Source of the DNA: Sphingobacteriaceae bacterium DW12
Lineage (GTDB): Bacteria > Bacteroidota > Bacteroidia > Sphingobacteriales > Sphingobacteriaceae
DNA length: 64,000 nt
NCBI GenBank assembly: GCA_000783305.1
Contig: JROE01000004.1
Span: forward strand, 434,001-498,000
Reading direction: 5' to 3'
This document shows, in pieces, positions 28,201 to 35,898 of this stretch. The notes under the pieces are model-generated. The model saw only the letters and a list, made by a program, of their open reading frames with translations, was not told the DNA's origin and made no database searches. Position 1 is the first letter of the stretch; each line of letters starts with the position of its first letter. The translations under genes and the position numbers were made by a program.

Positions 28201-28461
28201 CACATTGATGGTAAAAGTTCCATCTTTATCTGTAGATACCATCACATTCTTTCCTTTTATAGAAATCGTAACACCGGTTATTGGATTATTATCTTTATCC
28301 CTCACGGTGCCCGTCACTTGCTGCTGTGCATAGGTCATGGACATGAAAACTATGAATTGAATAACTATCGCTAGCATCCTTTTGTTCTTCACGTTCGAAC
28401 AAGGACCGGCCATGCCGCTACACCAAGGTGAGAGGTATTTTTTCAAAATAATATTTATCAT
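25201..28461 (-). CDS. SusC/RagA-family TonB-dependent transporter (SusC2)
   Basis: A 1086-residue transporter from the ATG at 28461. The N-terminal 28 residues before MLAIVIQFIVFMSMTYAQQ may be non-coding, since the signal peptide is cleanest from that Met. It has the carboxypeptidase-like domain (VTGTVRDKDNNPITGVTISI), a TonB-box-like DEVLVIGYGSQSRESLTTAV, the plug motifs LQGAVSGVRVQSTSGQPG and VLKDAAATAIYGARGSNGVV, and a C-terminal barrel ending NFSLGIKASF. No STN domain. It lies 123 nt after the D-threonine-aldolase-like gene, with a possible internal promoter in the gap. Confidence 0.95.
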   Translation of the reverse strand: MINIILKKYLSPWCSGMAGPCSNVKNKRMLAIVIQFIVFMSMTYAQQQVTGTVRDKDNNPITGVTISIKGKNVMVSTDKDGTFTINVPDPMNDILLFKSMGITPLEVAVANQRELRVQLEPNQQHLDEVLVIGYGSQSRESLTTAVSKLDSKVLENVSYANAASALQGAVSGVRVQSTSGQPGAAPRVIVRGGTSINNPNGASPLYIIDGIIRTNMNDINSDDIASMQVLKDAAATAIYGARGSNGVVIITTKNGSANKMTIDYSYNLSSSKVNKLYDMASARDYIYYGRIGALVADRKVPGSSNLLSQPSGFGVGNDLTNNTGFTTQYLSDLNKHKLNEGWQSMPDPIDPSKTIIYQETDWQDVLFQPSISHDHHLAISGGSEKATVNASVGYMKNNGIAITTFYDRLSANLNTGLKVDDKLNVNGKMMYTYSTNNSVYSDTELFFRAAGLAPTAKYQFEDGQLAPGAGRNTGNPAYYLNRRDNKNANENLTLALSADWTPLPGLTISPQASLYKISGDSYAFIHSYINGVGNFNTTRPASSAYNKTLQTQADLVANYTKSIADHNFQLMGGFSYFKRYVFGLSASGQGAATDLIPTLNASSTPVAVGGNESNFAMVGYFSRANYDYAQKYLLSLTARYDGASNLGQNYKWGFFPGVSLGWNMHKEDFFTAVKPIVSQFKLRASYGVNGNISGLSDFHAQGAYAVGNRYLGESAVENTVLANPNLKWEQSKTFDIGVDLGFLDNRFSILFDFYNRTTDDLITNLTLPPSTGFSSISTNLGSLQNKGIELELNTELTSRSSPVRWDLGFNLSTVKSKIIKLPENGVKHNRVGGVYVWDASMNGYNWLGGLQEGGRIGDYYAWQQVGIYATDEEAKKAPMDLTMPFADKTKYGGDVNYQDLDRNDTLDTRDLMYQGNPYPTLTGGMSTSVSYKGLSLYVRMDYTKGHTIYNYAKIFLSGMWAPHLNIPQEMIDKGWKEPGDIAERPQYIPGTANYSYWRGSAYHLTSTNSEFYEKGDFLTLREITVSYKFPTSWANKVKLQNLRMNVTGSNLFYFTNYTGMNPEDGGTDQGRYPIPRNFSLGIKASF

Positions 28462-28506
28462 AATGGCTATAATTTTTTAGTGGAAAAATTTACCTTTTTA
28501 TAGAAT

Positions 28507-28514
28507 CAAATTTA
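28507..28514 (-). promoter_or_regulatory. -7-like box upstream of SusC2
   Basis: TAAATTTG on the minus strand matches TAnnTTTG and lies 46 nt before the SusC2 ATG, in the only sizeable gap between block A and SusC2. No clear -33 TTTG is found at 19-21 nt. It may allow SusC2/SusD2 to be expressed separately from the catabolic genes. Confidence 0.35.
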
Positions 28515-28584
28515 TCATAAATGCAGGGTCACATCTACTACTTTTATGTGCAAAAGCGATACAATATTTCAAGGTTAATGAATA

Positions 28585-29694
28585 TCAATAACGAGGTTGG
28601 ATACTCCACTGGCCGGAAAGAATCCCTGCTTTCACAACTTGAAAGGCAGGATACATCGCTACCGTTGGACAGATATGATATGGAACGATATAGAGTAGCT
28701 GCCCTACGAAAATATGGGCACTGTCTTGTTCAGGAATTTCAAACAATAGGTGTTCTTCACTTTGAGAAATGGGCTTCCAATCGGGGTAGTCAAGTACATG
28801 CAATCTGTAGACCAATTCATTTTCGGAAGCGATGGCCTTATATCCCAAATCAATACAAATGATATTTGGCGCAGGTCTAGAGATGATACGAGCGATAATC
28901 AAGGCCCCAAAATCAAAATGCTGTTCAGGCAATGTCATGTGATAACCGTAGTCCCAAAGGATAAAGGTGCCCGGGCTGCATTCAACAAAGGGATAACGGG
29001 CGTATATTGGGAAAGTATTGGAGCCACCAAACACCATTGTTAACTTGATCGCCATCCGTTCCTCCAAGCGTTTGATGTTTTTTAAAACCTTGCCAAATGT
29101 ATGTTGTACAATCCGCTCTCGCTGTCCCAAATCTCTCTCACGGATATGACCATCATAACCGTGAATACCGACCAAGGTAATGTTTACGAAAGCACTTACA
29201 TCTAAACCAAAGTCTTCGAGGTCTTCAATATTGATCCCTGTACGATTCATCCCTAGATTAATGTCTATGAAAACAGGGATCAAGAGATTTTTCTTGGCGG
29301 CAGCGTGATTGAGTACCGTCATCCCTTGAAGACTATCTACCGTGACTTGGAACTTTGTCTCGGGAAAACGTAGAATCAAATCCATAAAGCCAGCAACATT
29401 GGGACCTAATAATGGATAGGCAATCAGTAGGTCTGGAACCCCCACAGCAGCAAGTAATTCGGCTTCTTTTAGAGTGGCACATTTGAATTTAGTCACGCCC
29501 GCATTTAGATACAGCTGTACAATGGGTGCGCATTTAATAGTTTTAATATGGGGACGTAGACAGGTTGGGTTGGAGATCTGCTGCAGTGCACGACAGATAT
29601 TGGTCTCCATCGAGTCGGGATAAGCCAGAATATTAGGTGTAGTTACCGATTCTGAATCGATAAGGCGATATCGATCAAGTAATTTATTCTTCAT
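28585..29694 (-). CDS. D-threonine aldolase-like PLP enzyme (fold type III)
   Basis: A 369-residue protein with an alanine-racemase-type N-terminal barrel. The PLP Lys is Lys51 in LRPHIKTIK, the RPHxKT signature of D-threonine aldolase and D-serine dehydratase. The C-terminal metal pair is visible as His340 and Cys342 in VPYHICPT. Such enzymes cleave or dehydrate D-3-hydroxy amino acids using PLP plus a divalent metal. No signal peptide. It starts inside the preceding ceramidase-like gene (11-nt overlap). In this operon it probably splits a D-beta-hydroxy-amino-acid intermediate; the substrate is unknown. Confidence 0.88.
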   Translation of the reverse strand: MKNKLLDRYRLIDSESVTTPNILAYPDSMETNICRALQQISNPTCLRPHIKTIKCAPIVQLYLNAGVTKFKCATLKEAELLAAVGVPDLLIAYPLLGPNVAGFMDLILRFPETKFQVTVDSLQGMTVLNHAAAKKNLLIPVFIDINLGMNRTGINIEDLEDFGLDVSAFVNITLVGIHGYDGHIRERDLGQRERIVQHTFGKVLKNIKRLEERMAIKLTMVFGGSNTFPIYARYPFVECSPGTFILWDYGYHMTLPEQHFDFGALIIARIISRPAPNIICIDLGYKAIASENELVYRLHVLDYPDWKPISQSEEHLLFEIPEQDSAHIFVGQLLYIVPYHICPTVAMYPAFQVVKAGILSGQWSIQPRY

Positions 29695-31048
29695 GGGGAC
29701 TGAAACCTTCTATTATCTGACTGAGCCGCAGGCGAATAACCTGCTCGGCACTTTGGTCCAAATAGCTTGATCGGCAACGCCATGTTTCGTACCCACCCTT
29801 GGCGAGCTCTGCCTCCGGAGGGACATACCCCACATAATCATTGGCTAGACAAATAGTAAAATATTGTGGATAAAGCTGTTTAAGTTTCAGCCCCGTCTCA
29901 CTAAAGAACTCTCCACCCAACGCTCCTATAATGGTATATCCAATCTTGAAACATTGCAACGGGAATAAGCTTACCTCTGGATAGTGCTGTAATAATAGTT
30001 GTTCTCGAGCGTATACCTTCTCCATTAAATCTGTATCTGTATAGCGAAGGGATTCATAGTCGGTGGAGCAGACTATCTTTCTTGATTGCTCTAGTATATC
30101 ATTTGGAATCCTTCGTAGGGAAACGGCAACATCTTCGTAATGGGACATCAACTGGGGGTGTTCATCCCATTCCAGACCAAGCACGCTCTCACGAATGGAC
30201 TCAGCAATATCTTCGCCTATCAGCTTGCTTTTTTCATGATAACCCACGGGGTAACGATTACCATCGATAAAATCCCAAATATTGATTTCGCCACTGGTAC
30301 CGTTTGACATCGCAACGACCATATCATTGGTAGGGTGGAGCTTACTAACCAATTGCTTGGCGAAGACACCAAAGTAATCTGCAGAGATTGTCCCTCTTTC
30401 ACAATCCCCTACGTAATGGAGACCATAGTTGGCCAATATACCCAACCATTCACCTTCAAGTGTTTGCAAAGCAATGTAGCAGACATCTGGATCAGGAACT
30501 GTAGTTCGCGATAGGATAAAGTCCTCAAGGCCGAAGGGATTTGTCTTAATCTCATCAATGGCCCCATTTACAGGATTGATAGGTGTATAAGCTGTATTCA
30601 TTTTATATCTGCGACAAGTGAGGTGTTGAGGCTTAGTCACCTTACCAAAGGCTATCTTTGCAGGAACGACATGCGTCATCACTTGTGATGCTAAAGCAAG
30701 CAATTGTTTTTCGAGATAATCTCTGTAAGCGATATCCACGTGTGCCAAAAGCAAATCTGCAACTGAGCCAGCCGAGTGTGTATGCGTGCTGGAAATCATC
30801 TGCTGCTCCACGGGAATACTGGTTACAGCCGCAATTTTTTTCTTAATCGGATCTAGATATTCACGCTTCATCAAGCAGACGTCCACGACCATAATGAGCA
30901 GTATCACCTGACCTTGTTTAAACAAAAATGCTTTAGCATAGAGTGGGTCTGCAATTTTATTGGCATATCGACAGGTGAATTCACCATTGATTACTGTCCC
31001 TAACTCGGGAGTGATTTCAATTTGAGAAGTATTTGCATATAAATTCAT
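29684..31048 (-). CDS. Neutral/alkaline ceramidase-like hydrolase, short cytoplasmic form
   Basis: A 454-residue protein of the neutral ceramidase N-terminal-domain family. Signs are SQIEITPELGTVINGEF at the start, the zinc-ligand motif ISSTHTHSAGS, a later His in LANYGLHYVGD and the pocket segment MSNGTSGEINIWDF. True ceramidases are about 650-750 residues, secreted, and carry a C-terminal Ig-like domain; this one lacks both a signal peptide and that domain. Ceramide hydrolysis is unlikely. An amidase on a small N-acyl substrate in the cytoplasm fits better. It lies 3 nt after the dipeptidase gene and overlaps the next gene by 11 nt. Confidence 0.82.
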   Translation of the reverse strand: MNLYANTSQIEITPELGTVINGEFTCRYANKIADPLYAKAFLFKQGQVILLIMVVDVCLMKREYLDPIKKKIAAVTSIPVEQQMISSTHTHSAGSVADLLLAHVDIAYRDYLEKQLLALASQVMTHVVPAKIAFGKVTKPQHLTCRRYKMNTAYTPINPVNGAIDEIKTNPFGLEDFILSRTTVPDPDVCYIALQTLEGEWLGILANYGLHYVGDCERGTISADYFGVFAKQLVSKLHPTNDMVVAMSNGTSGEINIWDFIDGNRYPVGYHEKSKLIGEDIAESIRESVLGLEWDEHPQLMSHYEDVAVSLRRIPNDILEQSRKIVCSTDYESLRYTDTDLMEKVYAREQLLLQHYPEVSLFPLQCFKIGYTIIGALGGEFFSETGLKLKQLYPQYFTICLANDYVGYVPPEAELAKGGYETWRCRSSYLDQSAEQVIRLRLSQIIEGFSPHEE

Positions 31049-31051
31049 AGT

Positions 31052-32143
31052 CTATTTCCAATTTCTTCGTAAAAAATTTAACCAATTCGCATGGAAGATA
31101 TTATCAATATCATCTTCTTTATATCCTCTTTGCTGGAGAATCCACTCAAATTTTTGAAGATCAGCTATTGTATTTAGGTCCCAAGGCGATTGCTCCGTTC
31201 CAAATATACCATCTAAATCAGAGCCTATTCCAATAAAATTCGAATTCCCGGCCAATTGACAGATATGGTCCCAGTGGTCTACCAACTTTTCTAGCTTGAT
31301 GTCCAACTGCCAGGGATCGGAAACGGCATCGATAAAACGGATATCCATTGCCCAACAATCGAGCATACCGCCAATGACTGCCCCTCGAGCGATAAGCTTA
31401 CCTAGTTGCCGATCGGTCAACTGTCGTTGGTTGGGAACAAGTTGACGTACATTGTGATGACTGGCCCATACAGGCCCCTCATAACTATCCATTGCCTCCT
31501 CAAATCCCTCATCAGTCAAATGCGTGACGTCCAATATCATTCCTAGCTTACCCATTTCTTTTAGTAAAATACGGGCCTCTGGCGCTAATGGTCCAGTCAT
31601 CTTAGTACCTGGTGCATATCTACCTGGTCCAAAATGAGACAACCCAACAGCTCTCAGGCCGTAATCATAGGCTTCATTAAGGTAATCGACATTGACGAAA
31701 GAATCTGCGCCCTCCAGACTAAGGATATACCCAACAGCTTTCTTGTCGTCAGATTCAATATTATTCCAATAGACAAGGTGATCTTCAAGCTCCTGAAGGT
31801 TTGTAATTTGCTTCATCTCTCCAATCTTTTCCATCTCCTGATACCAAATACGTTGGGCCTGGGTCATGGCCCAAGCCTGCTGAGGTGAGTGCCAGCCTTT
31901 TAGTGGACTTCCTAATGGAGAGACGCGAGATAACTGTGTGGCAACAACGAGACCAATATTCCCCTTTCGAAGCTCAGGAAGGCATACGGTGCCATTACCC
32001 CGATCGGGCCTATCCCCCATGTGCATTTCGCGATTTCGGATGTTATCAATAGTCTCGCTCAAATCCCGATTCCACTCTATGGCATTCATCGCCAGATCAA
32101 GGTGCGCATCAACGATAAATCTGTTCTTTTCCAGCTTCTTCAT
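31052..32143 (-). CDS. Membrane dipeptidase family (M19) metallopeptidase
   Basis: The ATG at 32143 gives 363 residues; a longer frame would need TTG at 32164. Zinc ligands of the renal dipeptidase family are visible: His14 and Asp16 in VDAHLDLA, a bridging Glu in LEGADSF, His in ILDVTHLTDEG and the WASHHNVRQL block, with GSDLDGIFG near the end. M19 enzymes hydrolyse dipeptides, often with a D-residue at the C-terminal position, and some act on beta-lactams or N-acyl-D-amino acids. No signal peptide, so cytoplasmic. It starts 35 nt inside the previous gene, consistent with coupling. Adjacent D-amino-acid-type enzymes strengthen a D-amino acid link. Confidence 0.9.
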   Translation of the reverse strand: MKKLEKNRFIVDAHLDLAMNAIEWNRDLSETIDNIRNREMHMGDRPDRGNGTVCLPELRKGNIGLVVATQLSRVSPLGSPLKGWHSPQQAWAMTQAQRIWYQEMEKIGEMKQITNLQELEDHLVYWNNIESDDKKAVGYILSLEGADSFVNVDYLNEAYDYGLRAVGLSHFGPGRYAPGTKMTGPLAPEARILLKEMGKLGMILDVTHLTDEGFEEAMDSYEGPVWASHHNVRQLVPNQRQLTDRQLGKLIARGAVIGGMLDCWAMDIRFIDAVSDPWQLDIKLEKLVDHWDHICQLAGNSNFIGIGSDLDGIFGTEQSPWDLNTIADLQKFEWILQQRGYKEDDIDNIFHANWLNFLRRNWK

Positions 32144-32975
32144 AAGTCTGATTATATTTCTCAATTAGCACTTTGATATCAATAGTAAATTCCTGCACAA
32201 GGGTACTCCACTTTTCGTAATCACCCTCAGAATAGGTATAAAAGCCTTCATTTTGCTGCATCCCCCCTTTTCCTTCTTCTACCAATTCCTCAAACCAAGT
32301 GGGCAACTCGGGATAAACGGCCAACTCAGGATTAAGCTCTTTCATGACTAGGGCATATGCCATAGTGCCCATTAAATCCATGTATAGAAAATTACCAGTA
32401 AAAGGGAGGTAATAGCCTGCATCATTCCGGCAAGCCCGATCGACGCTCTCAATACTGGCGTAGCCATTGTCTACCAAGAAAAAGGCCTCTCTGGTCATTG
32501 CAGCTATCATATACGCACGAGCACTAATGCCGTTAGAGACGACGTAAGGATCTTTATGCCAATAGTTCATCCCGATTTTCTTAAGGGTATCGATTGCTAT
32601 GGGCGGATTCTTCTCGGTGACCACAATTTCCATAAATGGAGAAGCCTCTACTGGAAAAGAAAAATTCAACCCCAGGATGGGTAAATCGATATGACGCTGC
32701 AACTCATAAAGGTTTATTCCATCGATATTGACCGTCCAAAGTGTTGTCTCACAACTATATTGGGTGGCGGCTTCCAGCCACTTTACTTTCTTATCTAAGT
32801 CGTCCTCCAAGAGTACAATAATGATATCGAACGTCACCTGGACAGGGGGTATGTGCAAATCAACAAGGAGTTCAGCAGTATAATTATTTTTCTTTAGATA
32901 CGCGAATAGACTAGCTGCGATAGGAGTATCACCGACAACCAATAGGGTATTGTTAATAGCTATATTCTTGTTCAT
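32109..32975 (-). CDS. 3-hydroxyacyl-CoA dehydrogenase-like protein with degenerate NAD site
   Basis: A 288-residue paralogue of the dehydrogenase encoded at 34306-35259. The C-terminal helical domain is recognisable (SARAYMIAAMTREAFFLVDN, then VDRACRNDAGYYLPFTGNFL). The N-terminal Rossmann glycine loop has decayed to VVGDTPIAASL instead of GxGxxG. The segment holding the catalytic His in relatives reads LGLNFSFPVEASPFMEIV, with Asn at the expected His position. The protein may be a non-catalytic partner of its paralogue, or may have a new role. It lies 11 nt after the aminotransferase gene. Confidence 0.75.
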   Translation of the reverse strand: MNKNIAINNTLLVVGDTPIAASLFAYLKKNNYTAELLVDLHIPPVQVTFDIIIVLLEDDLDKKVKWLEAATQYSCETTLWTVNIDGINLYELQRHIDLPILGLNFSFPVEASPFMEIVVTEKNPPIAIDTLKKIGMNYWHKDPYVVSNGISARAYMIAAMTREAFFLVDNGYASIESVDRACRNDAGYYLPFTGNFLYMDLMGTMAYALVMKELNPELAVYPELPTWFEELVEEGKGGMQQNEGFYTYSEGDYEKWSTLVQEFTIDIKVLIEKYNQTYEEAGKEQIYR

Positions 32976-32986
32976 ACAATAGGAAT

Positions 32987-34309
32987 CTAAATCACGTTAC
33001 GTCTAAAAATATCGTCTACTACGATTAAGGCTTGCTCCACGTCGTCTTCCGTCGTGCTGGCACTGATATACCACAGTCCACGCCCGATAACCCGGATACC
33101 CTCGTCATGGAGCAAACTGATAAACCGGTTCAATTTACCTTTGTCGGTAAAAGCCATATCCCTAAATTCAGAAATGGCTGCAAGATCTGTAAAGCAGGTA
33201 TGGACCATGGGGCCAGGCCCTTGGACAAGCATATTTTGACCATATAATGTGGTAAGTTCTTGCAGACCGTCTTTAAGCAAATTTCCCAACCGATAGATCC
33301 GAGGATAAATGGAGGTATCCTGATGCAATATATTGATGGTGGCCAATGCGGCTGCTACAGTTGGGTTACTGGCATTCATGGTGCCCGCATGTATCACACG
33401 ACCTTCCACAATCTCATTCATCCACGGCCTTCGCCCCACTATGGCGCTAATGGGATAACCGGACCCCATTGCTTTAGCAAAAATGGAAAGATCGGGAGTG
33501 ATGTCGAAATAGCCCTGTGCACCTGATATTCCCATTCTAAATCCGGTAATCACTTCATCAAAAATCAAGGCTATATCATACTGAGTCGCCAACTCACGCA
33601 TCTGTTGAAGAAATCCTTCCTGAGGCATGACACAGCCATTGTTACACATAACAGGCTCGGTAATAATGGCGGCCAATTCGTGATGATGCTGAGCAATGGT
33701 CTGTTTTAGAAGATCTGCATCATTCCATGGAATAATGATGAACTCATCTTTACTATTATGGGACAACCCGTCACTCCATGGATAAACATGTGGTCGATCC
33801 CGCTCCCCCAACGTCTCCCCAATGGGTGAGCTTAGACCATAGGCCACATTATCCAACCACCCATGGTAATGACCTTCAAATCGTAAAAACCTATTTTTCT
33901 TAGTTTTTGAACGAGCTACCCTTAGCGCAGTTTGGATCGCTTCGGATCCGTCCAGACAAAACCGCATCAACTCAGCAGAAGGAATAATCTTGTTCAGCTT
34001 CTCTGCAAGCTCTATTTCTTGAAGATGCTGTCCAGCATACAATTGCCCAATCCGGGTGTATGATTCTACCTGTTCCAATACTTGTGGATGAGAATGTCCT
34101 AATATCAACGGTCCTTGGCTCAAAGTAAAATCGATGTATTCATTCCCGTCGACATCGTATATCCGACTCCCTGCAGCGTGTGAATAGAATAGGGCGTGTG
34201 GATGATTGTATTTTCGGAATTCGGAGGAGACACCCGACGCCAATACCTTGCTTGCCCTCTCTAATAATTCTTTTGATCTTGAATATTTATTGTGCTCCAT
34301 TACCCTCAT
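32987..34309 (-). CDS. Class III aminotransferase, glutamate-1-semialdehyde aminomutase-like
   Basis: A 440-residue PLP enzyme. Typical features are SRIYDVDGNEYIDF near residue 50, HSHPQVLEQV, the phosphate-binding LDGSEAIQTALRVAR, cofactor Asp251 in LIFDEVITGFR and the PLP Lys279 in SIFAKAMGSGYP. Sequence style resembles glutamate-1-semialdehyde 2,1-aminomutase, but a dedicated haem-synthesis enzyme would not be in this operon, so a catabolic transaminase or aminomutase is more likely. The ATG overlaps the previous stop (ATGA); an alternative ATG lies 9 nt in. Confidence 0.88.
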   Translation of the reverse strand: MRVMEHNKYSRSKELLERASKVLASGVSSEFRKYNHPHALFYSHAAGSRIYDVDGNEYIDFTLSQGPLILGHSHPQVLEQVESYTRIGQLYAGQHLQEIELAEKLNKIIPSAELMRFCLDGSEAIQTALRVARSKTKKNRFLRFEGHYHGWLDNVAYGLSSPIGETLGERDRPHVYPWSDGLSHNSKDEFIIIPWNDADLLKQTIAQHHHELAAIITEPVMCNNGCVMPQEGFLQQMRELATQYDIALIFDEVITGFRMGISGAQGYFDITPDLSIFAKAMGSGYPISAIVGRRPWMNEIVEGRVIHAGTMNASNPTVAAALATINILHQDTSIYPRIYRLGNLLKDGLQELTTLYGQNMLVQGPGPMVHTCFTDLAAISEFRDMAFTDKGKLNRFISLLHDEGIRVIGRGLWYISASTTEDDVEQALIVVDDIFRRNVI

Positions 34310-35259
34310 AGATTTATGTTTTTCAATTTGTTTCTATATCGCTCCGCTAGACTATAGATTTCCTTGTTGAATGATACCAAGCGGTGTTCAAGTTTTTTGG
34401 CAGATTCGTCAGTATGTGGATAAAGCCCCTTTAAATTATGGATACCACGTCCTTGGATAGCGGCAATATGTTTCATCTGCTGGGGGACACTTGGGCTATT
34501 GGACAGTTTCGGAAAGATATGGGCATAGCTTTTTCTATAATGATCTAATCCGATATAATCCATACGTTTAAAGATTCCCATTAATGTAATCCAAGAACCG
34601 ATATCATATTGGAAGCATTTGTCCAAGCCTGACATGGAAACATACTCTTCATTAATAAGTTCAAACCCCTGCCTATATACCGCATACATTAAGCGATTGG
34701 TTATAAACCCGCGGATATCTTTATACAATAAGGTGGGTTCTTTTTCCCATTTTTCAGCTTCTTGCGATACCCCTTCCGCAAGAGCCAAGTCTGTCGACTC
34801 CCCACAAGTAATTTCTAGAAAACGGGTAGCAAAAGCGGGTTCTGCCCAATGTATGCCCATAAAACGTTCAGGGTGTTGCAAAAATTTTTGTAATTGACTA
34901 ATCGGTATAGCTGAGGTATTGGTAGCAATGATGGCTGTTTTCTCAACAACTTCCTCTATCCGATTATATACTTGCTTTTTAATATCGAAGACTTCGATTA
35001 CACACTCCACAACCAATTGACTGTACTTTAAATCTGCGTAATCGTCCGAAATCAGCAATCTGCTTTCGTAGTATTCGATATCCTGGTGCAATAATCCCAT
35101 CTCTTGGCATAAATGGAGCTGCTCTCGGATGCGCAGTTGTCCTGTTGTCGCTTCATCAGGAATTGGTGCCACCCCGACTACATCATATCCAGCCCGCAGA
35201 AAGGATACGATGATGCTGCATCCCATTAACCCTAATCCAACTACTGCAATTTGCTTCAT
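34306..35259 (-). CDS. 3-hydroxyacyl-CoA dehydrogenase-family NAD oxidoreductase
   Basis: The ATG at 35259 is preferred (317 residues), because MKQIAVVGLGLMGCS begins at the Rossmann strand; an ATG at 35274 adds five residues. The NAD motif GLGLMG, the segment NTSAIPISQLQKF and the active-site stretch GIHWAEPAFATRFLEI (catalytic His) are present. The family covers 3-hydroxybutyryl-CoA, L-gulonate-3 and carnitine dehydrogenases. In an operon without CoA ligases or thiolases, a hydroxy-acid substrate of the gulonate/carnitine type is more likely than acyl-CoA. ATGA overlap with the aminotransferase. Confidence 0.86.
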   Translation of the reverse strand: MKQIAVVGLGLMGCSIIVSFLRAGYDVVGVAPIPDEATTGQLRIREQLHLCQEMGLLHQDIEYYESRLLISDDYADLKYSQLVVECVIEVFDIKKQVYNRIEEVVEKTAIIATNTSAIPISQLQKFLQHPERFMGIHWAEPAFATRFLEITCGESTDLALAEGVSQEAEKWEKEPTLLYKDIRGFITNRLMYAVYRQGFELINEEYVSMSGLDKCFQYDIGSWITLMGIFKRMDYIGLDHYRKSYAHIFPKLSNSPSVPQQMKHIAAIQGRGIHNLKGLYPHTDESAKKLEHRLVSFNKEIYSLAERYRNKLKNINL

Positions 35260-35280
35260 TACTAGTTGACCCATTATATC

Positions 35281-35667
35281 CTATTTAAGTTTAGCGATGC
35301 AGTCTATTTCGACCTTTATTCCTTCTGCCAAAACAGACTGAACAGTGGTGCGAGCAGGGCGTATGTCCGTAAAATAAGAACTATAAACGGTGTTAAAGGC
35401 ATCAAAATCTTCAATATTAGCGAGATGGACAGTACTTTTCACAACGTCGGCCATAGTGCCACCCGCCACTTCAACAATTGCCTTAATATTATCCAAGGTC
35501 CGGCGCGTTTCTTCTTCAATGGTGCCTAAAATAAAGACTGATTTTTTAAAATCTACGGCCGCTTGTCCACTGACGAACAGCAGTCCATCGAGACGGACAG
35601 CGTCTGAATAGGCTCCAGTGATAAAGTTTGGATTGCGATCTGGATGCACGATTTTTTCCTTTTTCAT
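35281..35667 (-). CDS. RidA-family reactive enamine/imine deaminase
   Basis: A 128-residue YjgF/YER057c/UK114 protein of normal length. Family marks are LFVSGQAAVDF, the central ADVVKSTVHLANIEDFDAFN and the key Arg in RPARTTVQSVLAEG that binds the imine carboxylate. RidA proteins hydrolyse enamine/imine intermediates produced by PLP dehydratases and lyases. Heading an operon with an aminotransferase and a D-threonine-aldolase-like PLP enzyme, it probably clears or processes such an intermediate. A TAGTTTTG box (35695-35688) lies 20 nt before the ATG. Confidence 0.92.
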   Translation of the reverse strand: MKKEKIVHPDRNPNFITGAYSDAVRLDGLLFVSGQAAVDFKKSVFILGTIEEETRRTLDNIKAIVEVAGGTMADVVKSTVHLANIEDFDAFNTVYSSYFTDIRPARTTVQSVLAEGIKVEIDCIAKLK

Positions 35668-35687
35668 AAACTCTTCAATTAGTTAAT

Positions 35688-35695
35688 CAAAACTA
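35688..35695 (-). promoter_or_regulatory. -7-like promoter box of the RidA operon
   Basis: TAGTTTTG on the minus strand matches TAnnTTTG, 20 nt upstream of the RidA ATG, in the 231-nt divergent gap shared with the DUF1456 gene. No TTTG is seen at the -33 distance. Confidence 0.35.
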
Positions 35696-35898
35696 ATATT
35701 CCGAAGTGCCTTAAGCCTATGTATTTGTTTACATTGTTGATACTATTTTTCAGGTTTGTACAAGCTTCTGGAGAGGGCCTCCATACTTATCAGCATAATT
35801 TAATAGTTGCTTATCTCACGAAGAGGGCAAGAGGGCAATGCAACTGTCTCTCTTCCTAAATTTGCGTTTTTTAGCATAGTTTTTGCTATTTTTACAGC

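Noticed and set aside
28521..28862. 113-codon plus-strand frame opposite the D-threonine-aldolase-like gene
   Set aside because: It mirrors a conserved coding region on the other strand and has no recognisable domain.
29684..31048. True secreted neutral ceramidase
   Set aside because: No signal peptide, and about 200-300 residues shorter than ceramidases, lacking the C-terminal domain.
32987..34309. HemL for tetrapyrrole synthesis
   Set aside because: The sequence is GSAM-like, but the operon contains no other haem genes and is clearly catabolic in layout.
2675..35667. A canonical sialic-acid (nan) catabolic locus
   Set aside because: Sialidase-like and esterase genes suggest it, but NanA lyase, NanE epimerase, a ManNAc kinase and glucosamine-6-phosphate enzymes are all absent, and the sialidase-fold proteins lack FRIP.
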